The position numbers and the translations under genes are program-made. Under the pieces are notes generated by a model. That model was given only the letters and a program-made list of their open reading frames with translations, was not told the DNA's origin and ran no database searches. Below are positions 1 through 12,271 of a stretch of 64,000 nucleotides of DNA, in pieces. The first letter of the stretch is position 1. Every line of letters begins with the position of its first letter. Origin of the DNA: Terfezia claveryi (lineage: Eukaryota > Ascomycota > Pezizomycetes > Pezizales > Pezizaceae); contig WHUX01000020.1 in assembly GCA_015179025.1 (NCBI GenBank), positions 1 to 64,000 on the forward strand, given 5' to 3'.

Positions 1-1270
1 TTGGGGTATTAGTCTTTAATGCAGGGACATATTGGTACTATTGGAAGCCTCTCCGTGGTGGTTGAGAATACTGTGAATGAGTATTTTGCAGCAGATTTGA
101 GAGCAGGAGGTTTAGGGCAACATAAATCAAGTAAAATTAGCGAATTCTCAAATAAACTTATTTTGTAGCGTGAATGAATTGTTTGATAGCATACCGTTTC
201 ACTATATTGTAGGCTGCTGCTATAAAAGCTGTTTTAGTACGAATATAGATGCTTGGTAAAGGCCTTCTAGTGCTCATAGGCTCACCTGCCCGATATTCAG
301 CCTATATGGTGGGGTCGAGGGGGGTGGGTGGTTGACCGGAGGTCATATCGTAGACTGGAGGTATTGGTATATAGGCTGATTTTGGCGGGGCATGAAGGCT
401 ACCATGTTGTTAGAGCGAAGTTGTTTCTATAGATCTCAATTTAGCCAGAATGGCCGCTTACCACTCTGCTTGCCTAGCATCACGGGATTCCCGAAAATGG
501 CTAGCGTGTTGACCCAGTCAACCTACCGTGGTTGGTCATCCTTAGGTAGCCCAATGGTATGATTCATGCCTCAAGGACACGATTTTCTTACTAACTTTCT
601 ACTTGCATACCCAAGTCAAATGCGCGGTAGGGTCTTCATTCTGAGATAATGCGGTATTAGTCTGGTTGGCACAAACCCTACCTCCTTTACTTACGCGTTA
701 GAAGATGCAAGAGGGATTCGTGATAAACAGCTAGCCTCGTACCCAGGTTAATAATTTTGTAGCGTTCGTGACCTCGCAACACTCCCCCCGGAGAAGATTG
801 GTTAGTAGTACGAGGCTAGCATCACTAGCGAAAGTTGGCTTCCGTTACTCTGAATGCCAAGGCAATGTAACATCGTAAATACCTTTTTTATCCTATAAAA
901 TATAGCTGTTGGGATCTTTGAGATAAACTTTTGTCTTACAATGATTTGGCTATGCTTGTCTCACAGCACTGGTACAGCTTCATGAATCGACGCAGTCAGG
1001 CAGACTGTCTTCCATTTGCATTAAAATCCATCTACCAATAATTGGAATGTCTAGCCATGGGTATTTTTTCTTGTTTGAAAATTAAGAAAGCGGGCGCGAT
1101 AAGTCAGCCCGCGTTTGTCACGTGTTATCGTACGTAGGCGCGTGCCGTTGTAAAGCGGTAGGTAACGGTAACGCGAATTTGGTTGCCTCACGTCTTCCCG
1201 ATGTGCGAGTGTAATCTTCTTGCTTCCGCGATACCTCAGTCATATTTCTCCATTTCCCCACATAACGCAT
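1..1270. other. Non-coding region upstream of RAD5
   Basis: No open frame with coding character was found in the first 1.27 kb. It holds one copy of a short inverted-repeat element (732-818) and one copy of the dispersed TAGTCTGGTTGGCAC motif (658-672). The last 100-150 bases before 1271 should contain the RAD5 promoter and 5' leader; I see no clear TATA box there. Confidence 0.6.
732..818 (+). repeat. Small inverted-repeat element, copy A
   Basis: An 87-bp unit bounded by perfect 10-bp inverted repeats, TAGCCTCGTA at 732-741 and TACGAGGCTA at 809-818. The match extends outward to 13 bp (730-742 and 808-820). The interior shares a long stretch with the reverse complement of 56877-56953, including TTAATA, TTTGTAG, GTTCGTGACC and GCAAC in the same order. 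No open frame is present. No target duplication is visible around this copy. It looks like a non-autonomous terminal-inverted-repeat element; a conserved structured RNA is a less likely alternative. Confidence 0.6.
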
Positions 1271-4200
1271 ATGAACCAGCCTGGGGCGCCGCCGCCGGTC
1301 AAGAAGAAGCGATTCTTCAATGATCCAATAACGAAAATAGGCTGGTCGCCGACGTTACAGCAAAATATTGATGCAGCTCAAGCGCTGGAGGCAAATAGAT
1401 TATCCAGCGACCTAACAGCTCCAGTGGCAGAGGGGCCAACTAATGAACCTGATACTGAGGAGGATGAATTCGATACGGCCCTCTTTACCTCAATAATTGG
1501 AGAAGAGCTGGCTGCCACAGCGGTGACGAGGTTGAGGCAGGCATCAGGGGGTAATATGGAGAGAGGTACATAACCCCAATACCCCACTTGAATCCATATT
1601 TCATCAAAGTAACACATACCCATTTGGTGATTTTAGCTATCAATATGTGAGTGAAGGGTGTATACCCTAGAGCTAGTTGTCATCACAGTTTCGCTGACCA
1701 GGCTCTTAGGTACCTTGACGGCTCCTGGAAGAACACAAAAGTTTCGGTGAACCATATCCAGTCGACTTTCCCAATTCAAAATTCATCTACACAGCCATCT
1801 AGGAAGCGAAAATTGAAGTCTCCAGTGGATGCCGACGACGACCTATACACATCTGGCAGTTCATCGAAGGCTATGCATGGTCCACGCTTCATTGGCGTAT
1901 TTGGTGTGGAGGGATGGGCAACAAGGAGCGGTACCAAATTACTGGCATTCGGCGAGAGTGTCAATATTGAAAGGCAGAGGATGCAGCTCTCTACATCTGC
2001 CAAAGGGAAAGGGAGGTCAAAATCTGGTGCTACCATTGCATCTAGACGCAAGACTTCGGATATTGTCGTCCGGTTCACCAACTCTCGTGGTGACGAAGTT
2101 GGAAGATTAGCACAAGATAAAGCTGCATTTATTTCTACTTTATTGGATCAGAAAGTTTGTGCATTTGAGGGGACCTGTTTCTATGCACCGGAGCGTATCC
2201 GGACTAATGATACTATTCACCTCCAATTGAGATGTTTCATTCTGTCATCAGCATTTGATGAGCGGAAGCTACGCCTCGCTAATGATAATCGTATTACGGA
2301 CCTATTTTCTGCCGCAGAGACTGAAGACGAGAAGGCCCTACGTTTGCGACAGATTGCGTTGGTGAAGATTTTTGAGGAAGTCAATTTACAACCTAATCGT
2401 ACCAATGAGATTACTGAGAAGCATAAGCGGACGGGACTGCTCCAGGCCGCTGAGATGGCAGAGGCGTTAGACAATGTGAAAGAGGGCTCAAGAGCGCCTG
2501 GCAAAGATCCCACCACTTCAAATATTGAAGATGCCGAAGACAACGAGGGGAAAGAGCTTGAACAGGATCAACTAGATGCTCTCTATCGTAAGCTTGCCGA
2601 TCCACATAAATAACACCCTGACCTGTGATTCTAACAGTCCCGTAGGCAAGGCACAATCTTTTGATTGGTACTCACCTGAAGCCGAGCCAGCAGATACCTT
2701 TACTCTAAAGTTGAGGAGGTATCAAAAGCAAGCGCTATACTGGCTCATGAACAAAGAAAAAGACATTCAGAGCCGAGAGAACGAGTCAATGCATCCATTG
2801 TGGGAAGAATTTATGTGGCCGACGAAGGATGAAAATGGTATAGATCTTCCATCTAATGGACATCAGGAGAAATTCTATGTCAACCCGTACTCAGGCGACC
2901 TCTCCTTGGCATTCCCTAGACAGGAACAGCACTGCTTGGGTGGTATTCTCGCAGATGGTAAGGCAAATCAACCCACCTTCCGTTAACCTATAGGCTACTA
3001 ACAGTTATAATAGAGATGGGCCTCGGGAAGACAATTGAGATGTTGAGCTTGATACACTCGAACAAGTCTCCACTGGCACCTAAGAATTCACCTACAGTTT
3101 CCGGTCTACCTAAACTCCAAAGGCAAAGCAACGGAGTGGAGTTCGCCCCATGCACAACCTTAGTAGTAGCACCAATGAGCTTGCTTGCGCAATGGCAATC
3201 GGAAGCTGAGAGAGCATCTGCGCCTGGCACCCTGAAGACATTGGTATACTACGGAACAGATAAGAATGTCGATTTACAAATGCTGTGTAGTGGGTCCAAT
3301 GCAGGCAGTGCTCCCAATCTGGTCATTACATCTTACGGGACAATCTTATCTGAGTTCAACTCTATTACTAGCAGGGGTGGAAACCGAGGAGAAAGCGGTG
3401 GCCTGTATTCAGTGAAGTTCTTCCGAATAATATTAGATGAGGCCCATCACATCAAGAACAGAGTTAGTAAGACAGCCAAAGCGTGCTACGAACTTAGCAG
3501 TGAACATCGATGGGCGCTTACAGGAACCCCAATCGTTAACAGGTTGGAGGATCTTTTCAGCTTGGTTCGATTCCTCCAGGTTGAACCCTGGAGTAACTTC
3601 TCTTTCTGGCGGACGTTCATTACAGTGCCCTTTGAGTCGAAGGACTTTATCAGGGCCCTGGACGTTGTCCAGACGGTCTTAGAGCCTCTTGTTCTTCGAA
3701 GAACGAAAGATATGAAACAGCCGAACGGTACCCTGTTAGTACCTCTGCCCGCCAAAAACATCATTATCGAAGAAATCGAGCTCTCAAAACAAGAACGTGA
3801 AGTCTATGACCATATCTTAATGCGCGCTAAGCGAACGTTCGCAGCCAACGTCGAGGCTGGCACAATTCTGAAATCCTACACCACGATATTTGCACAGATA
3901 TTACGGTTACGTCAATCTTGCTGCCACCCAACCCTGGTTAGGAGGAAGGAGGTAGTTGCAGACGAAATAGAGGAAGTGGCTGCCGTTGATGCAAGCACAG
4001 GGTTTAGTGATGATATGGATCTACAGGATCTTATCGGTAGATTTATGGAGACGGAGGAGGCAGAAGGGAGTGGCAAGAGCGCAAATGCGTATGGAGCGCA
4101 TGTATTGAAGCAGATTAGGGAAGAGGCAGAGCAGGAATGTCCGATTTGTGCGGAGGAGAAGATGATGGATATGGTTGTTACGGGATGTTTCCATGCAACG

Positions 4201-5073
4201 TGTAAAAAGTGCTTGCTCGATCATATCGAGGTATACTACTCTTTCATTGGGGACTTTGGGAGGTGAACTAACGGCTTGTGGAAACTCCAGTATCAGAAAA
4301 ATCTGAACAAGATCCCCAAATGCGTTACCTGTCGCGAACCTATCAAAGAGAGAGATATCTTTGAAGTCATCAAGGAGGAACTTCCGTCTAACCTCCTCCC
4401 TCCTCCACCAACCCAATCGCCCTTCTCCCACCCTACCTCTCACCTCCTTCCTCCCACACCAACTCAAAAAGACCTCACTTCCTCACCCTCACCAGGCCCA
4501 GCCTCCGAAACCCAGTTCACCCTTCGCCGCCTCTCCTCCCGCTCCTCTGCAAAAATCGAAACTCTCCTCTCCCGCCTCAAATCCCTCCGCCTTTCCTACC
4601 CACACACAAAGGCCACAATCTTCTCCCAATTCACCTCCTTCCTTGACCTTCTCTCCCCGGCCCTCACTCGAGCCAAGATCCCACACCTTCGCTTCGACGG
4701 GGCAATGTCGCAAGCCCAGCGCGCCTCTGTCCTGCACCAATTCGCCAACAACCAAGGGTTCATGGTTATCTTGATATCCCTTAGAGCTGGGGGGGTAGGG
4801 TTGAATCTAACACAAGCGAGATGGGTGTTTATGATGGATCCGTGGTGGAGTTTTGCTGTGGAGGCACAAGCGATTGACCGAGTACATAGGATGGGCCAGG
4901 ATGAGGAGGTCACTGTGTGGAGGTTTGTGGTGAAGGATAGTGTGGAGGAGAGGATGGTGGGAAAGATTCAGGCTAGAAAGAGGTTTATTGCGGGGAGCTT
5001 GGGGATGGTGAGTCAGACGGAGGAAGAGAGGAGGGAGCAGAGGATTGAGGATATCAGGGACTTGTTGTCGTAG
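1271..5073 (+). CDS. RAD5: RAD5-type DNA repair helicase and E3 ubiquitin ligase
   Basis: Predicted 1164-residue protein from six exons: 1271-1565, 1637-1646, 1710-2587, 2646-2957, 3014-4230 and 4291-5073. Exon 2 is only 10 nt, but it restores the family-like reading ERAINMYLDGSW. Visible domains are an N-terminal KKRFFND segment like the Rev1-binding motif of yeast Rad5, a HIRAN domain (about residues 160-290), a SNF2 ATPase with Walker A GLGKT (K504) and DEAH (640-643), a RING finger embedded in the helicase (CPIC at 874, CFHATCKKC, then CVTC) split by intron 5, and a C-terminal helicase lobe with DGAMSQAQR and AIDRVHRMGQ. The family polyubiquitinates PCNA with Ubc13-Mms2 and remodels stalled replication forks in the nucleus. 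The length is close to yeast Rad5. Branch-like CTAAC or CTGAC sites precede several acceptors. No catalytic residue appears to be missing. Confidence 0.95.
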
Positions 5074-5919
5074 TTGTATGGTAGTATTTCCGTTGGTACT
5101 TTTTTTGAGATTTGCAACAAGACTAGCAGGGTAGACCCTATGTTCAATAATGTACATATGGGGCACGGAGATTTTGTAAAAGTTTTACTGTTGTGTCTAT
5201 AGATTCATACGGATATAGAGTAGGTTAGGCTCTACGATTGTTAAGATTATGTTTTTTATATTGCGTACTATCAAGCAATACCTATTAGAAAAACCATTCA
5301 CGGATTGTGACTTCTGAGACATGAAATTTAGAGTAATAGGCTTATATGCCAGTTAATAATCCAGTATGTTACCTCTACGAGGCACGCCTACTAAAAGCTA
5401 TGATGATAGAAATTGGAAACGTTTAGAAGGTGCATGTATAGTATCTATGTTGGGATAACCTCGTTGGCCTGGCTATCCACCTGGGTTTCCAGGGTGACTC
5501 GTCATTACCGTTCCGAAGGATGGTGCATACGAATACTACTTTTTTTGGGGGGGGGTTTAAAAAAATAAGAAAAAAAAAGGAAGGTCAGCCTGGCTAGATC
5601 GGCCCTTGTGGCCATTATCCTAGAGTCTGCGAAGTTTTACACATTTGTCACATTTAGTGCAATCATGTAATCTTACATCCAAAAGTTCACTTATCTTCAG
5701 GGTAACACCAAATAAGCTTCCCAGCAACGAAATAAGCTCATCCTCCAACCAAGTCATACTCAGATGACCTCAAGAAAATATATAAACATGCTAAAGCTAA
5801 CATTACATCTCATATTCATCCACTGGTCTAAAACTTGACCCAAGATCCAAGAAGTACATATACTTCCCGTTCCCCAGCACCAACCCTCCCCATCCTCACG
5901 TCAACAGAAACACGGAGCT
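5074..5919. other. Intergenic region
   Basis: RAD5 3' region and spacer. An A-rich and G-rich homopolymer patch lies near 5540-5580. No gene, RNA or clear repeat is recognised. Confidence 0.5.
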
Positions 5920-6815
5920 ATGCGAAATATCATGAAAGCACCCAGCGCTCTACGAAGTATCTTCTGCTGTTTCCCCAAGCGCGCCAGCGCCAGCGCCGGC
6001 AAGGTCAGCAGGGTACATGCTACATCCCTACAACCCTGGGCAAGGCCGCTACACTCATCATCGTGGTCTGTCCATTGCTCGGCTCTGAGCTCAACCCCAA
6101 GCTGGCAATCGAGTACACCGGTTCCGTCAACGATTAGCTCACATAATGTACACCACTCCAATCCAACCTCTATCTTACTAGCACCAGCCTCCTGACCTCA
6201 TATATATAACATCTAGACCATCTTACCCCCCAAAGCACTACCCTCAAAGTCCCTCTTGCCATCCTCCAACCGCGCCCACTTCCGCACTACCTTCCAAGCC
6301 CAGTCACAGGCTCGAGCCCAATCAACGCAAACAGAACCACTCCAGGACCTCCAACGCACTCAACCCCAGGCCCTCCCACGACAAAACTGGATCACAAGAA
6401 CTTATGGCCGGCGTTGGTGGGGATCCAGCAAACTTTATGAGGATTCTACAATGCTCGTTGCATTTTCGGCAAGTACCCCGCTGTATCCTTTTTCCCAACC
6501 AAAACTAAGCATTGTGGTGTGTAATGTTGACATCGATGGCGTTATTGATAGATCTTGATAAGTTGGGTTGTAGATAGGCTGGTCAAGAAATGGAAAGTCA
6601 AGCATGGGAAGGTAAGTATGCCCCTCACTCAACCCCATATAATACTAACACCATCCTAATAGCCCCAAACCCCACCAGAACCAGAAACCACCCCAGGCTA
6701 CCAGAAGCTGAAATGGTGGGAACAGGATCCCAGGATGGTGGTGTTGTATCTCATAGGATTAACAGTCAGCCTTGGGACCGTGAGTGTTGCGTGGCTGCTG
6801 TGGTTATTCGCCTAA
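5920..6815 (+). CDS. Probable small tail-anchored, possibly mitochondrial protein
   Basis: Not a family I recognise. A phase-consistent model joins 5920-6003, 6217-6472, 6574-6611 and 6663-6815 into 176 residues. The last two exons are the best supported: GTAAGT at 6612, an AG acceptor at 6662, then a C-terminal stretch with the hydrophobic run VVLYLIGLTVSLGTVSVAWL and a stop at 6813-6815. The N-terminal part is rich in Arg, Ser and Ala with few acidic residues, which would suit a mitochondrial presequence. The C-terminal half carries a basic KKWKVKHGK segment before the membrane span. The first exon and the 213-nt first intron (GTCAGC donor) are weakly supported, and the true start may differ. 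Function unknown; a small inner-membrane subunit or assembly factor would fit the layout, but this is inference. Confidence 0.45.
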
Positions 6816-8780
6816 GTCCTCATTGTTCTGTAAACTCGTATTGAACCCTTTCTTGGTGGGGTGAAATCAAGTGTTCAGGGTCTGGCTCTGTGTTTTATGA
6901 TTAGCAAGTAGATGAGGTAAATGGAAGGGTCGGAAAAATGAAATATTGGGCGGTAGGTATATTATTGTAATTCAGCCGGTAATTGACATGCGTTAACATA
7001 ATCCTAAATCTCTTAGTTGAACCCCAGTGTGTACAGGGAATTACACAGTTGCTGGTATCAGCCAGACAGAGACGATCATGGTGCTCTGAGCTCGAAAGGT
7101 TATTCGCATATTTGTTAAACCTGAAAACCAGTTCATTAATAGCTCCCCATGATGCCACTTCCGGTTACCTAGTCTAGACCACCGGGCCGAGTGCTTTCAC
7201 CTCTTTTTACTCACCGAGAAATTATTAGTATTTATTAGTATTTAGGCGGTGGGGTTCGTCTTATTTCCGGAAATCCCGCAGGCATGTAATCCAAAAAGTT
7301 CCCCATGTTGTGATATAATTTTTTGGAAGCTGCCTGTATTTATTTAGTGATCATAAATTGAGGTGCACTTACCAACTCTGCCCAATGATTACTATCGAAC
7401 GAGAAGGTTTGAATAGCATGACAATCTCAATATGAGCCTGTGAGCCAACAAGTTGGACAGCGTCGAATTTGGAATATCCCGTCAATGGCATCCTCATGCC
7501 TGCGGAATGTGCAGGCTTCAGCTATGAGGCCTCGGGCTATGAAGTCGCTCAAATGCATGGCAATATATTGAGCTTACAGAACCTAGGGTGTCTATGCTCT
7601 CCAGGCCTCCAGAGGGAGGTGAGATGCCTAGGGTCTCACTGCATGAATAATCCCTGGCGTCAAGAGTTCAAATTGGTATCCCTACATATAATATATATAT
7701 ATATAAAGTCAGAGGTTTTGGACATATTGGCTCAATGGTTGTAAATATTAATATCTAGCCCCATACCCGATATGGGTGGAAGCTATTTTGTCCGCTCATA
7801 TTTTAAAACTCCGTTTACATGTCATCATTACTAACTGAGAAACGTGATCAACATCCGCGGATCTACCAGGCCTAATACATACATACCGGTACCACGTGGG
7901 AACGTGGAGCTCAAGCCCGAGGAAAAAGCAACGTTTCAAGTTACTCCTTCGGATCTACAAGTTCAACGTGCCTGCGGCACCCGTGTCCCGTTGCTGGGGA
8001 ATTTAGGTCTCCAGAGCACTCTAGGGCAGTTTTCCAGTGGGCCATGGAAGGTGCAGCATCATGCCCACTTCAACATGCCGTGACACAAATACCGGTAGCT
8101 AATGATATGCAGCCTATTATTGCATCCTTGGTGTTTTTAAGGTGAGAGAACTAGTGTGTGTGGAGTCCCAGTTGAAGTGGGTTAACTCGAAACCTCAGAG
8201 ACAGGAGATATATCTCCTTTGTCTTCTCTCTTGCACAGCCTAGCTGTACAGTACTATTCCCCTTGTGCTGGTTTCCCTCATTTTCCCTCATTTTCCCTCA
8301 TTTTCCCTCATTTTCCCTCCTCACCACCCAGCTCTCAAGCAAAGCGGTGCGGAGCAGTCTTCTCTCCACCCCCTTGCCTAGGTAGGACGTTTCAACTTCA
8401 TCCACACACCCTTGTCTAAAGGCACGGTTGTCAGAGCTCAGGTGTTACACAATTCATCGTCCCTGCTATTCCTCGTGGCTCCCCAAATACCTAGTCGCTG
8501 CACAAGCAACGATACCTATTACATATAACATACATACTTCGCCCATATACTACTGCCGGCTCGACTATCCTTATAGCTGTTGGTCTTATTGACACAGAGT
8601 CTGAGGGGCAGGAAAAGCAAAACACTGTTAGGGTTGTTGATTCGACCTCACAAGCCAGCCGCCAACCATTCAAACGCCCATATCCCTTGTCTTGCCTGCC
8701 ACACCTCCAACGCACTCACGGCTTCCGTCATACTTATAACTAACCCGCGTTTTCCACCGCTTCCACGTTTCTCGCCTAAT
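6816..8780. other. Intergenic region
   Basis: Nearly 2 kb without a supported gene; open frames here are short and mostly lack ATG starts. It includes a short TA-rich run near 7690-7702 and a 10-bp tandem repeat (8271-8320). The right end should hold the promoter of the phosducin-like gene. Confidence 0.5.
8271..8320. repeat. 10-bp tandem repeat (TTTTCCCTCA)
   Basis: About five consecutive copies of TTTTCCCTCA; the first and last are slightly imperfect. Pyrimidine-rich, about 460 bp upstream of the phosducin-like start codon. A minisatellite likely to vary in copy number. Confidence 0.9.
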
Positions 8781-9712
8781 ATGTCCAACGAAGCAGAGCA
8801 ACTGTTTAGAACAGCAGAATCGTCCCACAAGCACCCTGAAGACGAAGCACACTTATCATCAGACGAAGAGTTTACCGAAGCAGAAGAATACGAGAAAAAA
8901 CTTCTTGACGATCAGGAGGACTTCAACACAGATATGCAAGTTTTCAAGAGCTCAACCGCCCTCGCTCGAGGAAACTACAATACAGTCAGTTCTCTTCTAC
9001 TTTCAATCTTTTAAATAGCAAAGCTAAAGGCTTTATCGTTTGCACAGGGAGTCAAAGGTGTCATCGCAGATGCATTCTCATTCGAGGCTGCCAAACGGCG
9101 AGAAATGAGGTTGATAATGGAACGACAACAGAAGCAGGACTATTCGCCTCCGTCAACGGGACACCAGCGAGGACGGTCAATTGGTAGCCCAAATTTGTCA
9201 GACTCAGACGAGCTTATGATTCAATGGCGAAAGAACCGAATGGCTGAGTTGAAGGCAGCAGCAGCCAGTACTAGAAAACAGTCCCCAAGCAAGAGAAGCT
9301 ATGGAAGAGTTGAGCCAGTAGATGCAAATGGTTACCTAGATGCAATAGAAAAAGTCTCGAAAGACACAGTGGTGGTAGTTGTTGTGTATTCTGATAGGGT
9401 GAGCTTTTATCCTACTCCCTAAGTAATAAGTCATTAAATATCTTTTAGTCTACTGAGTGTAGCTTCGCACTTGACTGCCTTGGAACGGTAGCCAAGCGAT
9501 ACCCTACAACACGATTTGTCAAGTTGCACCACACCGAGGCAGAAATGGATGGCGAAGTGGTACCCGCAATCCTGGCATACAAAGCAGGTGATTTATTTAA
9601 TTCAGTTATGCGAGTTGTCGACGAGATACCATCTGGTCGAAGTCTTAGCACAGAAAGCTTAGAATTGGTTCTTCTGAAGCAAAGAATCATATTCAAAGAT
9701 GAGAAGGCGTAA
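8781..9712 (+). CDS. Phosducin-like protein
   Basis: Predicted 272 residues from exons 8781-8984, 9048-9398 and 9449-9712, all in phase. The N-terminus is acidic and helical (EDEAHLSSDEEFTEAEEYEK), followed by a GNYNTGVKGVIADAFSFEAAK block like the conserved Gxx-TGxKGV(L/I)AD segment of phosducin-like proteins. The C-terminal half is a thioredoxin-like fold (VVVVVVYSD, then RFVKLHHTEAEMDG, then VPAILAYKAGDL) without a CXXC motif, as expected for this family. Phosducin-like proteins act with the CCT chaperonin to assemble the G-beta-gamma dimer; the Aspergillus homologue PhnA is needed for G-beta-gamma signalling. Intron 1 uses a GTCAGT donor, a variant recurring in this window. It is convergent with TAF14. 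Confidence 0.9.
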
Positions 9713-10911
9713 CTTGGGCCTTTCCACCACCGCCTATTGTTTTTCTACTTTACTTTTCTTAATGATGTTCACCTTTTTTCTATACAATGCAGTTTTGGGT
9801 TATTTGGGGAGGTCTTGATTTTTCTGTGTTTGTGGGCTGATTGCTCCTATCGATTACTACTACACCGTATTATTATCTGTTTATTACTTTAGATTTTCCT
9901 TTCTTGGGTGGAAGAGTGGCGCTATTCTGGATTCTTTCCGACTAAGCGATGATGCATATTTCGTGTTTCTTGATTATGTTTATGGGGGTGGTTTAGTTAC
10001 GCAGGCACCTTATCAGTACTTTACGAACCGGAATGGAATGACACTCTGAATATACCGGGTATATACTTGTACACCTTTCTGCTGACCCTTGCTGACTTTT
10101 AATTGGTTCAGGCCCTTGGTGATTGTTCAGGTGGGGTGGGGTAAAGAGTGGGTGGGAAGTGGTCCATATGGCGATTCGAAACTCAGATCATGGCAAAGGG
10201 GAAATGCAGAAGCGAACCGTAACCGTGAACGCCAAAACGCCAAATCCAATTGGTTCCTAGTAATCAATGACCACGGACAACCCCAGACCCTGGCGCGAAA
10301 CCAATCACGGGGCGCACCCGTGAGTCCACGCTGTTGATCCGCGTGTGCCCCCATGTGCAGACTAAGCAGGTCCGTGCACTACCGCCCATCTGTGGCTAGG
10401 TATCATCCTCCACGAGACCAAACGGCAATGTACTCTATCTAGTTTCTGTATGCAGTATGGTTAACGGTGCACTGGAGTGAACAACTGATGAACGGCTGAC
10501 CGATGAGTCCCTTCAATTTCTATATCGTGCAGGGCACCTACACCACTTGTATCTTACCACAACTGCTCGCACCTCCCTTCCCTTCCCCAAGATCTCTGGC
10601 GAAATTCCCATAGAATATCATAAAAAAACCCAACAAGCAGGACGAAATTCAAGACGCAAGAAACTTGCATCGCAAAGGACACAGGACACATACACAAAGA
10701 GCAAGTCCAAGACAAGTACATGACAATTTCGAGTCATAGAACGCCCCAATAAAACAGAGTACAATGACACAAAGAAAACGGGTTATAGGGGTAGACATAA
10801 GGACATTCAACAAATTAATAAACAAAGGATTACGGGAACCCATTAATAATTCATTCACTCATTCCCTCTTCAATCCATGGAATATTAGCTTAAAGATCTA
10901 ATATTCTTTAC
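9713..10911. other. Intergenic region between convergent genes
   Basis: Contains the 3' ends of the phosducin-like gene and TAF14. The open frames seen here begin with non-ATG codons and resemble no family. No RNA gene or repeat recognised. Confidence 0.5.
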
Positions 10912-12271
10912 CTAGTACATTCCCTTGTCTTGTACGAGTTTCCATAGGTCTTTCTGTAAGGATTCGGGTAGGGTATATAGGTCAACGTGGAATTCTCCCT
11001 CTACACTAAGTTAGTGCTATGAACAAAAAGTATGTGAAATTGGGCCTTGCGGAACTCACGTTCGACGTCGTTCTTCACATACGTCGATTCCGTCTTATTG
11101 TCATGGATCATCTGAACAACCAGCAATAAACTATCCTCGTCGAGCTTTTGCAGGCCCTCTGCTAGCTTCTCCATGTCGAGCTGTTTCAGAGCTTGTCAGT
11201 TGTCTCACATTTGCGAATTCTATATCAAAAGATGCCAAACCCAGAATTAGCTTCTGACATACCTGCTTCTCACTCTTTCCCTTCTTCTTGACCCTCTCGT
11301 CACCATCATGTTTTCTCTTGTCCCGCTTGCTGACACCATTTTCCTCCACGGGGGTTCCGTCATACCCTGGTACCGCGCCTGATGCTGCTAGGACCTTGGC
11401 GAGGTTCGGTCGAGGGTTGGAAAACGTCTAGATTTCTGTATCAGTAGGCTTCCAGGCCAGATAAAGGATGTTAGGGTGGGAAACCTACAATAGGGTGCGT
11501 GATCTCGTATCTGGGCTTTTGAAAGTTCAAATCATGTCGAATCAAATGTTCCCCACCCTTGTCCGTGGTATACAGCACAACCTCCATATCGAATTCACCC
11601 CATCCTCGCTCGGATAGTAGGAATGGAGGCCTCTTGATGGCTAGAACAACGGCAAAATTGCCATAATCAGTATATATCCTCACCCCAGTAGAACTGCCAC
11701 TTGGATCCAGATAGACGTACTTCTGTTTGGGTTATGAAACGTAGGATGTAACCTGTACGTGACCCTGTCGAACATAGTTGCTGGAAGCTCCTCCCCGTTT
11801 GGACCGATGACAACAATTTTGATTGACCACTCTCGCATAGGGTACCCTTCTTGAACGGGCGGTAGGTCTTCCCTGAATGTCGCACACAAAGATTAGCAAC
11901 CTACTCCTTCCAATCTCCACCTCGTGTCACACAGCCACGCTCCAGCTCATAAGCTTGTGCCCAGAACAATTATCCACCAAAACCAGATGCTATCTTCAGC
12001 ATTGAGATCCACCAGCCCGTCGCCGTAGTAACATGACAGCACACCCTGCTCAAAGCTGAGCCAAAGAACCCGACAAGCCGCCGTCTATGAACCCCCAAAA
12101 TCTTTCTCTCATGTGCCAAAAAAACATGACGCAACTCACAAAATCGCTTGCTGGGTGATCAGCTTGATGGTTCTTTTAATCTACATCGCCCAAATCTGTT
12201 AATCAATGCATGCCTCGGCATGTTCCCCCCAGTAGTATTGGGGAAACGCGAATCTAACGCACCTCTGTCAT
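10912..12271 (-). CDS. TAF14: Taf14-type YEATS protein of TFIID/TFIIF and chromatin complexes
   Basis: Predicted 242 residues from seven minus-strand exons: 12263-12271, 12140-12180, 11721-11872, 11489-11640, 11263-11427, 11060-11180 and 10912-11000. Every junction is in phase. The first coding exon is just nine bases (Met-Thr-Glu). The protein starts MTEIKRTIKLITQQAIL and has a YEATS domain (REWSIKIVVIGPNGEELPA, YRLHPTFHNPNR, then RGWGEFDMEVVLYTTDKGG), a basic linker rich in Lys, and a C-terminal extraterminal-like domain (LQKLDEDSLLLVVQMIHDNK, then DLYTLPESLQKDLW). The length is nearly that of yeast Taf14. Family members read acetylated or crotonylated histone H3 and are shared by TFIID, TFIIF, SWI/SNF, INO80 and NuA3. 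Intron 2 is unusually long (267 nt). Confidence 0.95.
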
